A stretch of 64,000 nucleotides of DNA from Burkholderiales bacterium (GCA_025354165.1 JANXNI010000038.1:31484-95483), one strand, 5' to 3'; positions 9,440-20,452 are shown, numbered from the stretch's first letter. Numbers and translations: made by a program. The notes: generated by a model not told the origin, from the sequence alone.

Positions 9440-9589
9440 GTCAAATATGAGCCAATTAAGGCTTATTCTCCCAAGCCGTTCCCAGGCAAATCAGTAGTTC
9501 GAGATTCACGTCGAGTGATTGAAGTGAGTTGCGGCGAGTGGGAACCAGCACAAAGCTCAAGGCTTCGTGCTGTCTGGTCAACGGGCCAA

Positions 9590-11464
9590 CTAGCCTTCCT
9601 TCTTCCCCGCCATTTCCATCGCCTTCGCCGGATTCAGCAGCATGCGCCGCCCGTCTGCGGTTTTTTCTGAAGTGTCGCGAATGATTGCGATTAGTTTGTC
9701 CGGCGTGAGCTTCGGATTCACTGCCAGCATTTTCGCGGCGAGGTTCGCGACCTGAGGCGAAGCCATCGACGTGCCGGATAGCGCCACGCGATCTCCGCCG
9801 GGGATAAAGCTTTCGACCTGATAGCCATTGGCGTGAACCACTACGGTGGGTCCGTAGCTCGTGAACGACGCTTCATCGCCTGCGAGATCGACCGCACCGA
9901 CTGTGATCAGGTTGGGCAGAACGATACCAGCGGGTATGAACTCAGCAAACGTCGAATCCTGATTGCTGTTACCCGACGCCGTGACAAACAGGACGTCCGG
10001 TGCGCTGGCGAAAGCTTTGGTCAACGCATTTTTGTCCATGTCGAAAAGCTCGCGCGCCAGCGCCTTGCGCTCGTCGCGTGATTTGCCAATACCGCACTCT
10101 TCAAGCGCGCCCTCCACGCTGAGCACGTCGCCACCCCAGCTCATGTTGACTACACGAATGTGGTTTTTCTTCAGAAAATCGACGTAGGCTTGCGTAGCGC
10201 GCGCGTCTTTTTCGCTTTGCTCGCGGCTCGGGCACGGCTCTGGCAATAGCTTTTCGTTGAACGATATCCGGGCAATCGCGAGGCGTGCATAAGGATTGCC
10301 AGCCATGGCAATACCCGCCACGTGCGTGCCGTGCTCGTAATTGCCGGTCAGCGAGATCTCTTCGATCGCACTCTTGTATTCGTTCGCATTGAGGTTCGAC
10401 AAGTATTGCTTGATCTCGCTTGCTTCAGCACTGTCAATGTTGGAGCGCAGATCGGACAAACCCTTACTGCGCGACTTCATTTTTGGCAGTTGGCTCTGGA
10501 GCGCGGCGGGGATCGGAAACAGCTCGCCCGTAGTTGGATTCGACCATTTGTCGAACGCAATCAAAGCAGGCTTTCCGCTGGCGTCGAGCAACATCTGGTT
10601 GCGGAACAACGCGGAATCGACACCACTGTCCCAAACGGCGACAGGCACTGGCGCGTAGCCGCGTCCTGCCGGCAAATCAACGTTGCGCGCAGCCCAAATG
10701 TCCTTCTTCTCGACTTTGTTCGCGTTCAGATACGCCGTGTAAACGTTGATCAGCGTTGCCTTAAGGGGCAGCTGCACCAGCAGGCCGTATCGCGCACCAA
10801 TCAGACGCGGCACCTGCTCGGAACCCAATACGCCGGTCTTGTCGACGGTCGGTTGCAGCACTTCACGCACGCCGCCGAGAACCACGGTCTCACCCGCCGT
10901 TTCAACGCGACCTTTGCTGCTCTTCACGTCGTTCGAAATAACGGCGTAAGGCATTGCGTTCAGCTCCGCAGCCATTTTTTCGGCGATAACGCGTCGAAAC
11001 GCATCAGCCGCAGTCTGTCCGGACAGCCTTGCCGCCACCATCGCGCGCATTTGCATGCCAAACAGCAACTTGTCAGCCGGTTTTTCCTGCAACGCGCGAA
11101 TTTGCGCCGTGCGTTTGAGCGCTTCTTCGTATTTGCCTTCGAGATAGTCGAGCTGCGTTAAAACGCCCAGCAACTGCCGCTCAGAAGCCTTGTCCGCAAT
11201 GTCGTAATCCGCGAGCACCGATTCAATATCGCGGCGCACAGTGACGGCAAGCTTGGCAAACGCGATGTCGTCGCGCACCAGTTGCTCCAGATTTCCACTG
11301 ACAGGGTAGGAAAAGCGCGGCAGATCAGCCGCACGTTCGATACGTTTTTTGTTTTGCGCTGAAACGGTCAGGCTTGTGGCCCCCATCAGCAGCGCCAACG
11401 CAATCACCAGATAACGATTAAACACGTCGCTTGCTCCAAAAAAAGAGTCGGCAGCGCCGACCAA
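9590..11464 (-). CDS. S8 (subtilisin-like) serine peptidase
   Basis: Catalytic triad contexts AVWDSGVD, YEHGTHVAGIAM, SGTSMASPQVANLAAKML; signal-like N-terminus (exact start uncertain). Confidence 0.88.
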   Translation of the reverse strand: MVGAADSFFGASDVFNRYLVIALALLMGATSLTVSAQNKKRIERAADLPRFSYPVSGNLEQLVRDDIAFAKLAVTVRRDIESVLADYDIADKASERQLLGVLTQLDYLEGKYEEALKRTAQIRALQEKPADKLLFGMQMRAMVAARLSGQTAADAFRRVIAEKMAAELNAMPYAVISNDVKSSKGRVETAGETVVLGGVREVLQPTVDKTGVLGSEQVPRLIGARYGLLVQLPLKATLINVYTAYLNANKVEKKDIWAARNVDLPAGRGYAPVPVAVWDSGVDSALFRNQMLLDASGKPALIAFDKWSNPTTGELFPIPAALQSQLPKMKSRSKGLSDLRSNIDSAEASEIKQYLSNLNANEYKSAIEEISLTGNYEHGTHVAGIAMAGNPYARLAIARISFNEKLLPEPCPSREQSEKDARATQAYVDFLKKNHIRVVNMSWGGDVLSVEGALEECGIGKSRDERKALARELFDMDKNALTKAFASAPDVLFVTASGNSNQDSTFAEFIPAGIVLPNLITVGAVDLAGDEASFTSYGPTVVVHANGYQVESFIPGGDRVALSGTSMASPQVANLAAKMLAVNPKLTPDKLIAIIRDTSEKTADGRRMLLNPAKAMEMAGKKEG

Positions 11465-11491
11465 TGGCCTCGATTATCGTCTGGCAGCGAC

Positions 11492-12472
11492 GTGTGGGTC
11501 AAAGGCGTCGTACGGTTGCCGGTTCCGCCTGGCGCAATCTCGTTCCAGTCTGGCACACGATTGGATAAACTGCCTTCCCCTCTTCCAGCAACGATTTCTC
11601 CCATGCCGCCACGCGTTGCCTCCCCTTCCCCGTCCGACTCGGCCAACCCCAGCATTGCGCTCAAGCGGCGCGGCAAAATCGATGTCGCCGGCGCGAGTGG
11701 CAGCGGTGGCGTGCAGAGCCTTACGCGGGGTCTGACGCTACTTGAAAAGCTGGCGGAATCCGAAGGCGGAATTACGCTCACTGAAATTTCCAGTCGTGCC
11801 GATTTGCCGCCGTCCACGGCACATCGCCTGCTGAACACGCTGGCCGATATGGGCTTCGTGACTCAGGCCAAGGATTCCGGACTTTGGTACGTCGGTTTGA
11901 AGACTTATCGGGTCGGTTGCGCATTTGTTTCTAACCGCGATTTTGTCGGTGAGAGTCATGCTTATTTGCGCAGACTCATGGAGGCTTCGGGCGAGACGGC
12001 GAACCTCTCCATCCTCGACGGCACCTTCGCCTGCTTCATCGGCCAGGTGCAATGCCATGAGGTGATGCGCATGCTGGTGCGACTGGGCTCGCGCATTCCG
12101 GCGCATGCGAGCGGCTCGGGTAAGGCCATGCTCTCCGCGCTGCCAGAGGACGAGTTGGCCATCGTGCTGCGGGATTCCGATTTGGTGCAGCTCACCACAA
12201 AAACGATCACCGATCCGCAGAAATTGCGCGCCCAATTCGCGACGATTCGGGCGCGTGGCTACAGCTACGATGATGAGGAAAATGCAATGGGTCTGCGCTG
12301 TGTGGCCGCGCCGATCTACGATGAATTCGCGGAGCCGATTGGCGCCATTTCGCTGGCGGGGCCGATCGCGCGATTGACCGACGAACGCATTTTGAAGCTT
12401 GGCCCGCTTGTTGCTCATACCGGACGAGAGATCACCGAAAAGTTGGGGGGCGTGGTGCCCGTTTCGGTGTGA
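11492..12472 (+). CDS. IclR family transcriptional regulator (true start possibly 11603)
   Basis: SLTRGLTLLEKLAESEGGITLTEISSRADLPPSTAHRLLNTLADMGFV HTH and IclR effector domain (AHASGSGKAMLSALPEDEL). Confidence 0.9.
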   Translation: MWVKGVVRLPVPPGAISFQSGTRLDKLPSPLPATISPMPPRVASPSPSDSANPSIALKRRGKIDVAGASGSGGVQSLTRGLTLLEKLAESEGGITLTEISSRADLPPSTAHRLLNTLADMGFVTQAKDSGLWYVGLKTYRVGCAFVSNRDFVGESHAYLRRLMEASGETANLSILDGTFACFIGQVQCHEVMRMLVRLGSRIPAHASGSGKAMLSALPEDELAIVLRDSDLVQLTTKTITDPQKLRAQFATIRARGYSYDDEENAMGLRCVAAPIYDEFAEPIGAISLAGPIARLTDERILKLGPLVAHTGREITEKLGGVVPVSV

Positions 12473-12503
12473 GTTTCAGGATCGTTTGAGATTGTTGCTT
12501 GGC

Positions 12504-12624
12504 AACAACTTTGTGCTGAAATGACGACTGCACTTGGGCAAGCGTCTATTATCGGTTGAAGTCGGTTTACCGCATAAAACGGCCCATAGCCCTTACGCAG
12601 TGGTCATCTCATGAAAAAGTTACT
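12504..12624. repeat. ~120-bp palindromic dispersed element, copy B
   Basis: AACAACTTTGTGCTGAAATGACGACTGCACTTGGGCAA ... TAGCCCTTACGCAGTGGTCATCTCATGAAAAAGTTACT; 45-nt core with central GTCGGT. Confidence 0.75.
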
Positions 12625-12656
12625 CAATTTCAATGCGCCCAAAAAGCTAAAAAATC

Positions 12657-12767
12657 TATACGGGTCGCCCACCATGACGGACGCGAACATTGTTGCTACC
12701 ATCGCCGCTTAAGCAAAAAAATCCGGAGCTAGCTGCCAGACAGCCGCTTCCAATACAAAAAACTGAT
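12657..12767. repeat. Possible degenerate copy of the same palindromic element (copy H)
   Basis: Right arm TAGCTGCCAGACAGCCGCTTCCAATACAAAAAACTGAT matches the family right-arm consensus; left arm only partly recognisable (ATGACGGACG...). Confidence 0.35.
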
Positions 12768-12781
12768 CGAAGGACACACAC

Positions 12782-14572
12782 ATGAATGAACAGAATATTC
12801 GCGGTCTGATTGAGGAAGTCCGCGAGGGCAAACTGGCACGTCGCGACTTCATGACGAAGATGGTGAGCCTCGGCCTCGCCGCTCCGTTGGCGGGCCACCT
12901 TTTGTTGAACGCGGGTATCGCTCAGGCGCAAACGCCCTCCGCTTACAAGGCGACCAAACGCGGTGGCGGCGGCGCGCTCAAAGTGCTGTGGTGGCAAGGC
13001 GCAACACTGCTCAACCCGCATTTCGCGACGGGCACCAAAGACCAGGACGGCTCACGCGTTTTTTACGAACCACTTGCCAGCTGGGACAAAGACGGTAATC
13101 TGACCGCTAATCTGGCCGCTGAAATTCCGTCCGCCACCAATGGCGGGCTGTCAAAAGACGGCAAGACCGTCATCTGGAAACTGAAGCGCGGCGTGACCTG
13201 GCACGACGGCAAGCCGTTTACCTCTGCCGACGTCGTTTTTAACTGGGAATACGCGTCCGACCCGGCGACGTCAGCGGTGACCATCGGCTCGTACAAGGAA
13301 ATGAAGGTTGAGGCCGTTGACAGCCACACCGTCAAGATCACCTTCAACAAAGTCACGCCGTTCTGGGCAACGCCATTTGTGGGCGTGCAGGGCATGATCA
13401 TTCCGAAACATTTATTCGAAGCCTACAAAGGTGCGAAATCGCGCGAAGCGCCGAACAATCTCAAACCTGTTGGCACTGGTCCCTACAAATTCACGGACTT
13501 CACGCCCGGCGACATGGTTCGCGGCGCGATCAACACGACTTACCATCAGGCGAACAAGCCGTTCTTCGACACCTTTGAGATGAAAGGCGGCGGCGACGCT
13601 GTGTCCGCCGCGCGCGCCGTGTTGCAGACTGGCGAATACGATTTCGCGTGGAACCTGCAGGTGGAAGACGAAATTCTGGTCAAACTCGAAGTTGGGGGTA
13701 AAGGCAAAGTCGTCGTGATTCCGAGCGGTGATATCGAGTTCATTCAGTGCAATTTCACTGACCCCAACGTCGAGGTCGATGGCGAACGCTCAAGCATCAA
13801 AACAAAACACCCTGTTCTCACCGACCCGGCCGTGCGCCAGGCGCTATCGCTGTTGATTGATCGTGCATCGGTGCAGCAATTTATCTATGGTCGCGCTGGC
13901 GTGGCCACAGCAAACTTTGTTAACAACCCGCCGCGCCTGCGCTCGACGGCCAACAAACCCGAGTTCAACGTGGACAAGGCCATTGCCGTGCTTGAAGCGG
14001 CTGGCTGGAAAAAGGGCAGTGACGGCACTCGCGAAAAAGGCGGCAAAAAGCTCAAGTTCGTCTACCAAACCTCGGTCAATCAACCGCGCCAAAAGACACA
14101 GGCGATTGTGAAACAGGCTTGCCAAAAAGCAGGCATTGATGTCGAACTCAAAGCGGTAACGGGAGCAGTGTTTTTCTCCTCTGACGAGGGCAACCCGGAC
14201 ACCTACACCAAGCTCTACGCTGACTTGCAGATGTACACCACGACCATGAACGCGCCGGACGCTGAAATTTTCATGAATCAGTTTTGCTCGTGGGAATTCG
14301 CGACCAAGGCCAACAAATGGCAAGGCCGTAACAGCACACGCTGGTCGAACCCGGAATACGACAAGGCATTCCGTGCTGCGGAGGGTGAGCTTGATCCGGT
14401 TAAACGAGCCGCGCTGTACATCAAGATGAACGATATGGTGGTGCAGGATCACGCGGTCATTCCCGTCGTGTCTCGTCCACGTGCCCGCGGTGCCAACCTG
14501 AAACTCAGATTCTCCGAGAGCGGTTGGGACAGTGATTTTTGGGCACTGCAAGACTGGTATCGCGAAGCCTAG
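12782..14572 (+). CDS. Peptide/dipeptide ABC transporter substrate-binding protein (SBP family 5), Tat-like signal
   Basis: ARRDFMTKMVSLGLAAPLAGHLLLNAG signal; VIWKLKRGVTWHDGKPFTSADVVFNWEY is a classic SBP_bac_5 motif. Confidence 0.93.
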   Translation: MNEQNIRGLIEEVREGKLARRDFMTKMVSLGLAAPLAGHLLLNAGIAQAQTPSAYKATKRGGGGALKVLWWQGATLLNPHFATGTKDQDGSRVFYEPLASWDKDGNLTANLAAEIPSATNGGLSKDGKTVIWKLKRGVTWHDGKPFTSADVVFNWEYASDPATSAVTIGSYKEMKVEAVDSHTVKITFNKVTPFWATPFVGVQGMIIPKHLFEAYKGAKSREAPNNLKPVGTGPYKFTDFTPGDMVRGAINTTYHQANKPFFDTFEMKGGGDAVSAARAVLQTGEYDFAWNLQVEDEILVKLEVGGKGKVVVIPSGDIEFIQCNFTDPNVEVDGERSSIKTKHPVLTDPAVRQALSLLIDRASVQQFIYGRAGVATANFVNNPPRLRSTANKPEFNVDKAIAVLEAAGWKKGSDGTREKGGKKLKFVYQTSVNQPRQKTQAIVKQACQKAGIDVELKAVTGAVFFSSDEGNPDTYTKLYADLQMYTTTMNAPDAEIFMNQFCSWEFATKANKWQGRNSTRWSNPEYDKAFRAAEGELDPVKRAALYIKMNDMVVQDHAVIPVVSRPRARGANLKLRFSESGWDSDFWALQDWYREA

Positions 14573-14587
14573 ACAGGTACGCCTCGC

Positions 14588-15556
14588 ATGACATTGTCCG
14601 GGACCTACGTCCTGCGCCGGGTGCTGATTGCCCTGCCCAGTTTGCTGGGCATCAGCCTCGTGTTATTCACGGTGCTCGCACTGGCTCCCGGCGATCCATT
14701 CGGCGATATTGTTTCCAACCCGAACATTCCCGCCGAAGTCGCGGCAAACCTGCGCAAAAAATTCGGGATGGACGACCCGGTGATGGTGCGCTATTTCCGC
14801 TGGTTGCTGGCGATGCTGCAAGGCGATTGGGGCTTCTCGTTCGCCAGCCGCATCAACGTGGACACGCTCATTTTGCAGCGCCTGCCGACGACGTTACTCG
14901 TGGTGGGATCATCGCAAATTCTGGCGCTTTTAATTGCGCTACCTGTGGGCGTTTATGCCGCCACACGTCCTTACTCGCTGTTTGACCAAATCGCGAACAC
15001 GCTGACCTTCGTCGGTTTTTCGCTGCCGACGTTCTTCACGGGCCTCATGCTGATTCTCGTGTTTTCGATTCAACTGGACTGGCTGCCTTTCGTTTATCGT
15101 GCCGACATCGCATCGACGGGCTGGCATTTTTATTGGGATCACTTAAAGCAGACCATCATGCCGGTGACCGTGCTGGCGCTGTTTCAGGCGGCATCGTGGA
15201 CGCGTTATGTGCGCTCGGCCGCACTCGACGTCGTGAAGCTCGATTACGTAACGACTGCGCGCTCGAAGGGCCTCAAGGAAAGCGTGGTGGTGCTGAAGCA
15301 CGTGGTGCGCAACGCGATGATTCCGGTGGTAACTTTGGTCGCGCTACAGGTTCCGGCGATTTTCGGCGGCGCGATTGTCACCGAACAAATTTTCCGCGTT
15401 CCCGGCATCGGCTCGCTGCTCATCAGCGCTATTCTCGCAAACGACACGCCTGTCATCATGGCCGTCACGTTCGTGTTTTCTTGCCTCGTGATTTCGTTTA
15501 ATTTGCTCGCCGATATTTTGTATGCGTGGCTTGATCCGCGCATTGCGCTGAGCTAG
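14588..15556 (+). CDS. Dipeptide-type ABC transporter permease (DppB family)
   Basis: MTLSGTYVLRRVLIALPSLLGISLVLFTVLALAPGDPF..., YVTTARSKGLKESVVVLKHVVRNAMIPVVTL. Confidence 0.93.
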   Translation: MTLSGTYVLRRVLIALPSLLGISLVLFTVLALAPGDPFGDIVSNPNIPAEVAANLRKKFGMDDPVMVRYFRWLLAMLQGDWGFSFASRINVDTLILQRLPTTLLVVGSSQILALLIALPVGVYAATRPYSLFDQIANTLTFVGFSLPTFFTGLMLILVFSIQLDWLPFVYRADIASTGWHFYWDHLKQTIMPVTVLALFQAASWTRYVRSAALDVVKLDYVTTARSKGLKESVVVLKHVVRNAMIPVVTLVALQVPAIFGGAIVTEQIFRVPGIGSLLISAILANDTPVIMAVTFVFSCLVISFNLLADILYAWLDPRIALS

Positions 15557-15560
15557 CGGT

Positions 15561-16499
15561 ATGGCGACATCACTATCTCCCAACACTGCTGATTCGGTCG
15601 CCGAGGCGGCTCGCCCAAAACCCATCTCTCTCGCTCAGGACATCTGGCGTCGCTTCAAGCGTCACCGCCTGGCGCTCATAGGCATGGTCATCCTGATCGT
15701 GATCGTGGTTGGCGTCATCATCGGCCCGTGGTTATGGACGGTTCCGATTAACGAAATCGACTTTGGTTCGCGACTTAAACCGCCATCGGCGGCTCACCCT
15801 TTCGGTACCGATGATTTGGGACAGGATTTGCTGGCGCGCATGCTTTACGGCGGCCGCATATCCATGGCCGTCGGAATCGCGGCGATGTTGATCGCCATTG
15901 TCGTGGGCACCATTGTTGGCTCGATTGCTGGAATGTCGCGCGGCATCGTCGATACCGCTCTGATGTGGATGACGGATCTCTTCCTTTCGTTGCCGCAACT
16001 GCCGCTTTTGCTGCTGATCATCTACCTGTTCCGCGACTCGCTCAAGAAAATCGTCGGGCCGGAAGTCGGCGTATTTGTGATGGTAGTCGTCGTGATTGGT
16101 GGGTTCCGATGGATGCCCGTCGCGCGGCTGGTACGAGCACAATTTCTGTCGTTGCGCGAGAAAGAGTTCGTTGAAGCTGCGCGCGCGCTCGGCGCTAGCC
16201 GCACGCGACAAGTCGCGCGTCATATCCTGCCCAATGCGCTCGGCCCCGTGATCGTCGCCGGCACGATCGACGTCGCCGCCGCCATCATCGCCGAGTCGAC
16301 GCTGTCGTTCCTTGGACTTGGTTTTCCGCCGGACATTCCGACCTGGGGGCGCATGCTGTTCGACGCCAAAGACTATCTCGACATCGCGCCGTATTGGGCG
16401 CTGTTTCCCGGCATGCTGATCTTTTTGACGGTGCTGTCGATCAACTACATCGGTGACGGCCTGCGCGATGCGCTCGATCCACGGCGGGTGCTCGGATGA
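15561..16499 (+). CDS. Dipeptide-type ABC transporter permease (DppC family)
   Basis: HPFGTDDLGQDLLARMLYGGRISMAVG..., FVEAARALGASRTRQVARHILPNALGPVIV. Confidence 0.93.
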   Translation: MATSLSPNTADSVAEAARPKPISLAQDIWRRFKRHRLALIGMVILIVIVVGVIIGPWLWTVPINEIDFGSRLKPPSAAHPFGTDDLGQDLLARMLYGGRISMAVGIAAMLIAIVVGTIVGSIAGMSRGIVDTALMWMTDLFLSLPQLPLLLLIIYLFRDSLKKIVGPEVGVFVMVVVVIGGFRWMPVARLVRAQFLSLREKEFVEAARALGASRTRQVARHILPNALGPVIVAGTIDVAAAIIAESTLSFLGLGFPPDIPTWGRMLFDAKDYLDIAPYWALFPGMLIFLTVLSINYIGDGLRDALDPRRVLG

Positions 16500-17488
16500 T
16501 CACCGCGACCAAAGAGCGCATGCTCGAAATCAAAGATCTGAAAGTGCATTTCGACACCGAAGATGGCGTGTTGCACGCAGTCGACGGCGTGAGTTTTGGC
16601 ATTGATGCCAGCGAAACACTCGGCGTAGTTGGTGAATCGGGATGCGGCAAAAGCGTCACGGCAAAAACGATCACGCGCTTGCTCGACATGCCGCCCGGTC
16701 GCATTGTGGGCGGCGAGATTCGGTGGAAAGGTAACGATCTCATCAAGGCCAGTGACGAGGCGATTCGCGCGTTGCGTGCCCGCGAGATCGCGATGATTTT
16801 TCAGGAGCCGATGACCTCGCTGAATCCCGTCTATACGGTGGGCGAACAGATTGCCGAGGTCGTTCGCCTTCATGACAAATCAGGCCGACGCGCTGCGATG
16901 GATCGTGCAACCGAGATGCTGCGTCTGGTCAACATCCCGAATCCGCAGAAGCGCGTGAACGATTATCCGCACCAATTTTCGGGCGGCATGCGTCAACGCG
17001 TGATGATTGCGATGGCGCTCTCGTGCAATCCAAAATTGTTGATCGCCGACGAGCCAACCACCGCGCTCGACGTGACGATTCAGGCGCAAATTCTTGATCT
17101 CATGAACGAGCTCAAAGACAAGCTCGGCATGTCCATCATGCTCATCACGCACGCGATGGGCGTCGTCGCCGAGACTGCGCAACGCGTGGTCGTGATGTAC
17201 GCCGGCAAAGTGATTGAGGAAGCGAACGTCGAGGACTTGTTCCGCACGCCGCTGCATCCGTACACGCAGGGCCTGATCCGCTCGATTCCGCGGATCGACC
17301 TCGCAGCCACGCACAAGCAGCGTCTGGAAGCCATTGGCGGCTCGGTGCCCAAGCTCATCAACCCTGCGCCCGGATGCCGCTTTGCGTCGCGCTGCGCGCA
17401 TGTTCGCGCTGACTGCAAAGCGGCCACACCACCGCTCATAGAAGTCGCGCCCGGCCACAAGGTCGCCTGCGTGTTGCACGCCGCATGA
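16496..17488 (+). CDS. Dipeptide-type ABC transporter ATP-binding protein (DppD family)
   Basis: [47 protein letters not shown]. Confidence 0.93.
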   Translation: MITATKERMLEIKDLKVHFDTEDGVLHAVDGVSFGIDASETLGVVGESGCGKSVTAKTITRLLDMPPGRIVGGEIRWKGNDLIKASDEAIRALRAREIAMIFQEPMTSLNPVYTVGEQIAEVVRLHDKSGRRAAMDRATEMLRLVNIPNPQKRVNDYPHQFSGGMRQRVMIAMALSCNPKLLIADEPTTALDVTIQAQILDLMNELKDKLGMSIMLITHAMGVVAETAQRVVVMYAGKVIEEANVEDLFRTPLHPYTQGLIRSIPRIDLAATHKQRLEAIGGSVPKLINPAPGCRFASRCAHVRADCKAATPPLIEVAPGHKVACVLHAA

Positions 17489-18480
17489 AAGACGCCGCCA
17501 TGTCCGAGCCGCTGTTGCGAGTAAAAAATCTGGTCAAACATTTCCCGGTCAAGGGCGGATTGTTGGGTCGAACGGTCGATAAAGTTCACGCTGTGGATGG
17601 CGTGAGTTTTGAACTCGCCAAAGGCGAAACGCTTGGAGTTGTGGGCGAATCCGGTTGCGGAAAATCGACCACAGGGCGATGCATTCTGCGGCTGATTGAA
17701 CCAACCTCAGGCGAGGTGTGGTTCGAAGGCAAAAACGTCACCGAGCTTGACCGCGAAGGTCTGCGCGCGACGAGCCGCGACATGCAGATCATCTTTCAGG
17801 ACCCGTACGCATCGCTCAATCCGCGTATGACGGTGGGCGCAATCATTGGCGAGCCGCTGACCATTCACAAGCTCACGAAATCGTCCGCCGAGTATGAGGA
17901 TCGCATCGTCGAATTGCTCGAAACGGTGGGCCTCAACGCCGATCACCTGCGCCGCTACCCGCATGAATTCTCGGGTGGTCAACGCCAGAGAATCGGCATC
18001 GCGCGAGCGCTTGCGGTCAAACCCAAACTCATCGTCTGCGACGAACCCGTCTCCGCGCTCGATGTGTCGATTCAGGCGCAAGTCATCAACCTACTCGAAG
18101 ACCTGCAGGAGAAGTTTGACCTCACTTACCTCTTCATCGCGCATGATCTGTCGGTGGTCGAACACATCAGCGACCGCGTAGCCGTGATGTACCTCGGACG
18201 TATCGTTGAAATTGCTCCGGCGCGCGAGCTTTACACCTCGCCGAAACACCCTTACACCGAAGCGTTGTTATCCGCAGTCCCGATCCCGGAACCGGGCCTC
18301 CTGCGCACGCGAATTCGCCTAGTAGGCGACGTGCCCAACCCAATCAATCCACCCACAGGCTGTCACTTTCATCCGCGCTGCCCAAAAGCGTTTGATCGTT
18401 GCAAGGTGGAATCGCCGGTGCTCAAGCAAGCGGCGGACGGGCATTGGGCGGCTTGTCATTTGAATGACGTAGCGGCTTAG
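17485..18480 (+). CDS. Dipeptide-type ABC transporter ATP-binding protein (DppF family; start possibly 17500)
   Basis: [56 protein letters not shown]. Confidence 0.93.
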   Translation: MKDAAMSEPLLRVKNLVKHFPVKGGLLGRTVDKVHAVDGVSFELAKGETLGVVGESGCGKSTTGRCILRLIEPTSGEVWFEGKNVTELDREGLRATSRDMQIIFQDPYASLNPRMTVGAIIGEPLTIHKLTKSSAEYEDRIVELLETVGLNADHLRRYPHEFSGGQRQRIGIARALAVKPKLIVCDEPVSALDVSIQAQVINLLEDLQEKFDLTYLFIAHDLSVVEHISDRVAVMYLGRIVEIAPARELYTSPKHPYTEALLSAVPIPEPGLLRTRIRLVGDVPNPINPPTGCHFHPRCPKAFDRCKVESPVLKQAADGHWAACHLNDVAA

Positions 18481-19181
18481 TTCTGATTTCTTGCGTCAAT
18501 TGCCTGAACGTAACTTCGCAACTCGTTGTCGAAGATGATGACAGCGTCCAACGTAGTGCTCAGATTGTGAGCCGCAGTGAGCAAGACGCGCCACTGTTGG
18601 TCGGAACGAAACTCTAAATCTCCAGACCTTTCGTTCAAAGTTAGATAGAGACCGGTAAGGCCGTCAGCATTCGGGTGCGCAACTTCAGACAAATTCTCGT
18701 AAATCGACCAAATCGCTGGCACTTCTTTTGCCATCCGCTGTAATCGAGTAGTGATGTTAGTGGCCTTAAAGATGTCCACGTTGTATCGACGTCCCCAAAG
18801 CGCCGTTCGCACCATGCGATCCATTTCGCTGACAGTCTCATCGCTTTGTTCAGAAGCAACTCGACCCACCGACAGCTTGAGGTCATATAGCAACGCGATC
18901 GATTCAACAGTTGCGCGAACAAGGGTAGCTGCTGCCGTCGGGTGTCGGTTCTCCAACGATTGAATGGACACGTCGGCTAGTTCTCGCGTGCGCGTAAGAA
19001 TTACTCCTCGCAATACGGCAACTCGAATGATCACCGCGTTGTCATCAATGAGCAGCTCTTTCGTGACTGATTTCGGTGGTTTCGACGCGATAAGGTCTAG
19101 TTTGCGTTTGGCCTCCAAAATCACAGGAGGCAGACTTTCTTCGGACTTGTTGTCTGCCACCATATCGCGAACCTCTATCAA
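18477..19181 (-). CDS. Hypothetical protein
   Basis: Uninterrupted 234-aa ORF, convergent with dppF-like; no family recognised with certainty. Confidence 0.6.
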   Translation of the reverse strand: MIEVRDMVADNKSEESLPPVILEAKRKLDLIASKPPKSVTKELLIDDNAVIIRVAVLRGVILTRTRELADVSIQSLENRHPTAAATLVRATVESIALLYDLKLSVGRVASEQSDETVSEMDRMVRTALWGRRYNVDIFKATNITTRLQRMAKEVPAIWSIYENLSEVAHPNADGLTGLYLTLNERSGDLEFRSDQQWRVLLTAAHNLSTTLDAVIIFDNELRSYVQAIDARNQN

Positions 19182-19234
19182 TTAAATGAGTGCTAAGAGT
19201 GCTTATGACTTGCTTTGACACAGCATCAATCGCC

Positions 19235-20410
19235 CTACGTCGTCGGATAAGTCCCCTCCAAAAGAACGCTCTTATCCACCGTTTTTATATTCGTGTGCCC
19301 GCAAAACGCCATCGAGATATCAAGCTCTTTGTGAATGCATTGCAGCGCCTTGGTGACGCCTGCTTCGCCCATCGCGCCGAGCCCATAAACCATTGCTCGG
19401 CCGATGTAGGTGCCCTTCGCGCCTAGCGCGATAGCGCGCAGCACGTCTTGCCCGCTTCTGATGCCGCCGTCCATGTGGACTTCAATCTTGTCGCCCACGG
19501 CTTCAACGATGCGTGGCAGCGCGCGGATGGACGTCTCCGCGCCGTCCAGCTGACGTCCGCCGTGGTTGGAGACGACAATGGCGTCGGCGCCGCTCTCAAC
19601 CGCCAACTTGGCATCTTCAACGTCCTGAATGCCTTTGAGGATGAGCGGGCCGTCCCACTGCTTTCTGACCCACGCGATGTCGGGCCATGACAGGCGTGGA
19701 TCGAACTGCTCGTTGGTCCACGCGGCAAGCGAATTCATGTCGCTCACGCCTTTAACGTGGCCGACCAGGTTGCCGAAAGTGTGACGACGCGTGCCGAGCA
19801 TGCCGAGGCACCAGCGCGGTTTGGTCATCAGGTTGATGATGTTGGCGATGGTCGGTCGCGGCGGCGCGGTGAGGCCGTTCTTGATGTCTTTATGGCGCTG
19901 GCCGATGACCTGAAGGTCGAGCGTGAGCACGAGTGCGCTGCATTTCGCGGCTTTTGTGCGCTCAATCATGCGCACCATCGCGTCGCGGTCGCGCATCATG
20001 TAGAGCTGAAACCAGAACGGCGCACGGGTGTTCTCGGCGATGTCTTCGATTGAGCAAATGCTCATGGTGGAGAGCGTGAACGGAATGCCGAATTTTTCCG
20101 CCGCTTTGGCTGCCAGAATTTCACCGTCGGCGTGCTGCATTCCAGTGAGTCCGACGGGCGCAATGGCGACCGGCATCTTTGTCGCCACGCCAACCATCGT
20201 AGTCGCCGTCGTTCGGTTTTCCATGTTCACGGCGACGCGTTGACGGAACTTGATGCCCTGAAAATCCGCCTCGTTACCGCGATACGTGCTCTCAGTCCAC
20301 GAGCCCGAATCGGCGTAGTCGTAGAACATTTTTGGAACGCGCTTTTTCGCGAGCAGGCGCAGGTCTTCGACGTTGGTGATCACAGGCATTAGAGGCTCCC
20401 CCAGTGGCAA
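19235..20410 (-). CDS. FMN-dependent alpha-hydroxy-acid oxidase/dehydrogenase (L-lactate dehydrogenase LldD-like)
   Basis: FMN_dh features: FYDYADSGSWTESTYRGNEADF, VSNHGGRQLDGAETSIRALPRIVEAV, VHMDGGIRSGQDVLRAIALGAKGTYIGRA. Confidence 0.9.
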   Translation of the reverse strand: MPLGEPLMPVITNVEDLRLLAKKRVPKMFYDYADSGSWTESTYRGNEADFQGIKFRQRVAVNMENRTTATTMVGVATKMPVAIAPVGLTGMQHADGEILAAKAAEKFGIPFTLSTMSICSIEDIAENTRAPFWFQLYMMRDRDAMVRMIERTKAAKCSALVLTLDLQVIGQRHKDIKNGLTAPPRPTIANIINLMTKPRWCLGMLGTRRHTFGNLVGHVKGVSDMNSLAAWTNEQFDPRLSWPDIAWVRKQWDGPLILKGIQDVEDAKLAVESGADAIVVSNHGGRQLDGAETSIRALPRIVEAVGDKIEVHMDGGIRSGQDVLRAIALGAKGTYIGRAMVYGLGAMGEAGVTKALQCIHKELDISMAFCGHTNIKTVDKSVLLEGTYPTT

Positions 20411-20452
20411 ATTGAACTTATGTTCGCATCGTAGCGGGCGCGCGTTCGGAGT

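Noticed and set aside
10240-10280. CAATAGCTTTTCGTTGAACG resembling the left arm of the 120-bp palindrome
   Set aside because: Lies within the subtilase coding sequence; no matching core or right arm at the predicted distance; likely chance.
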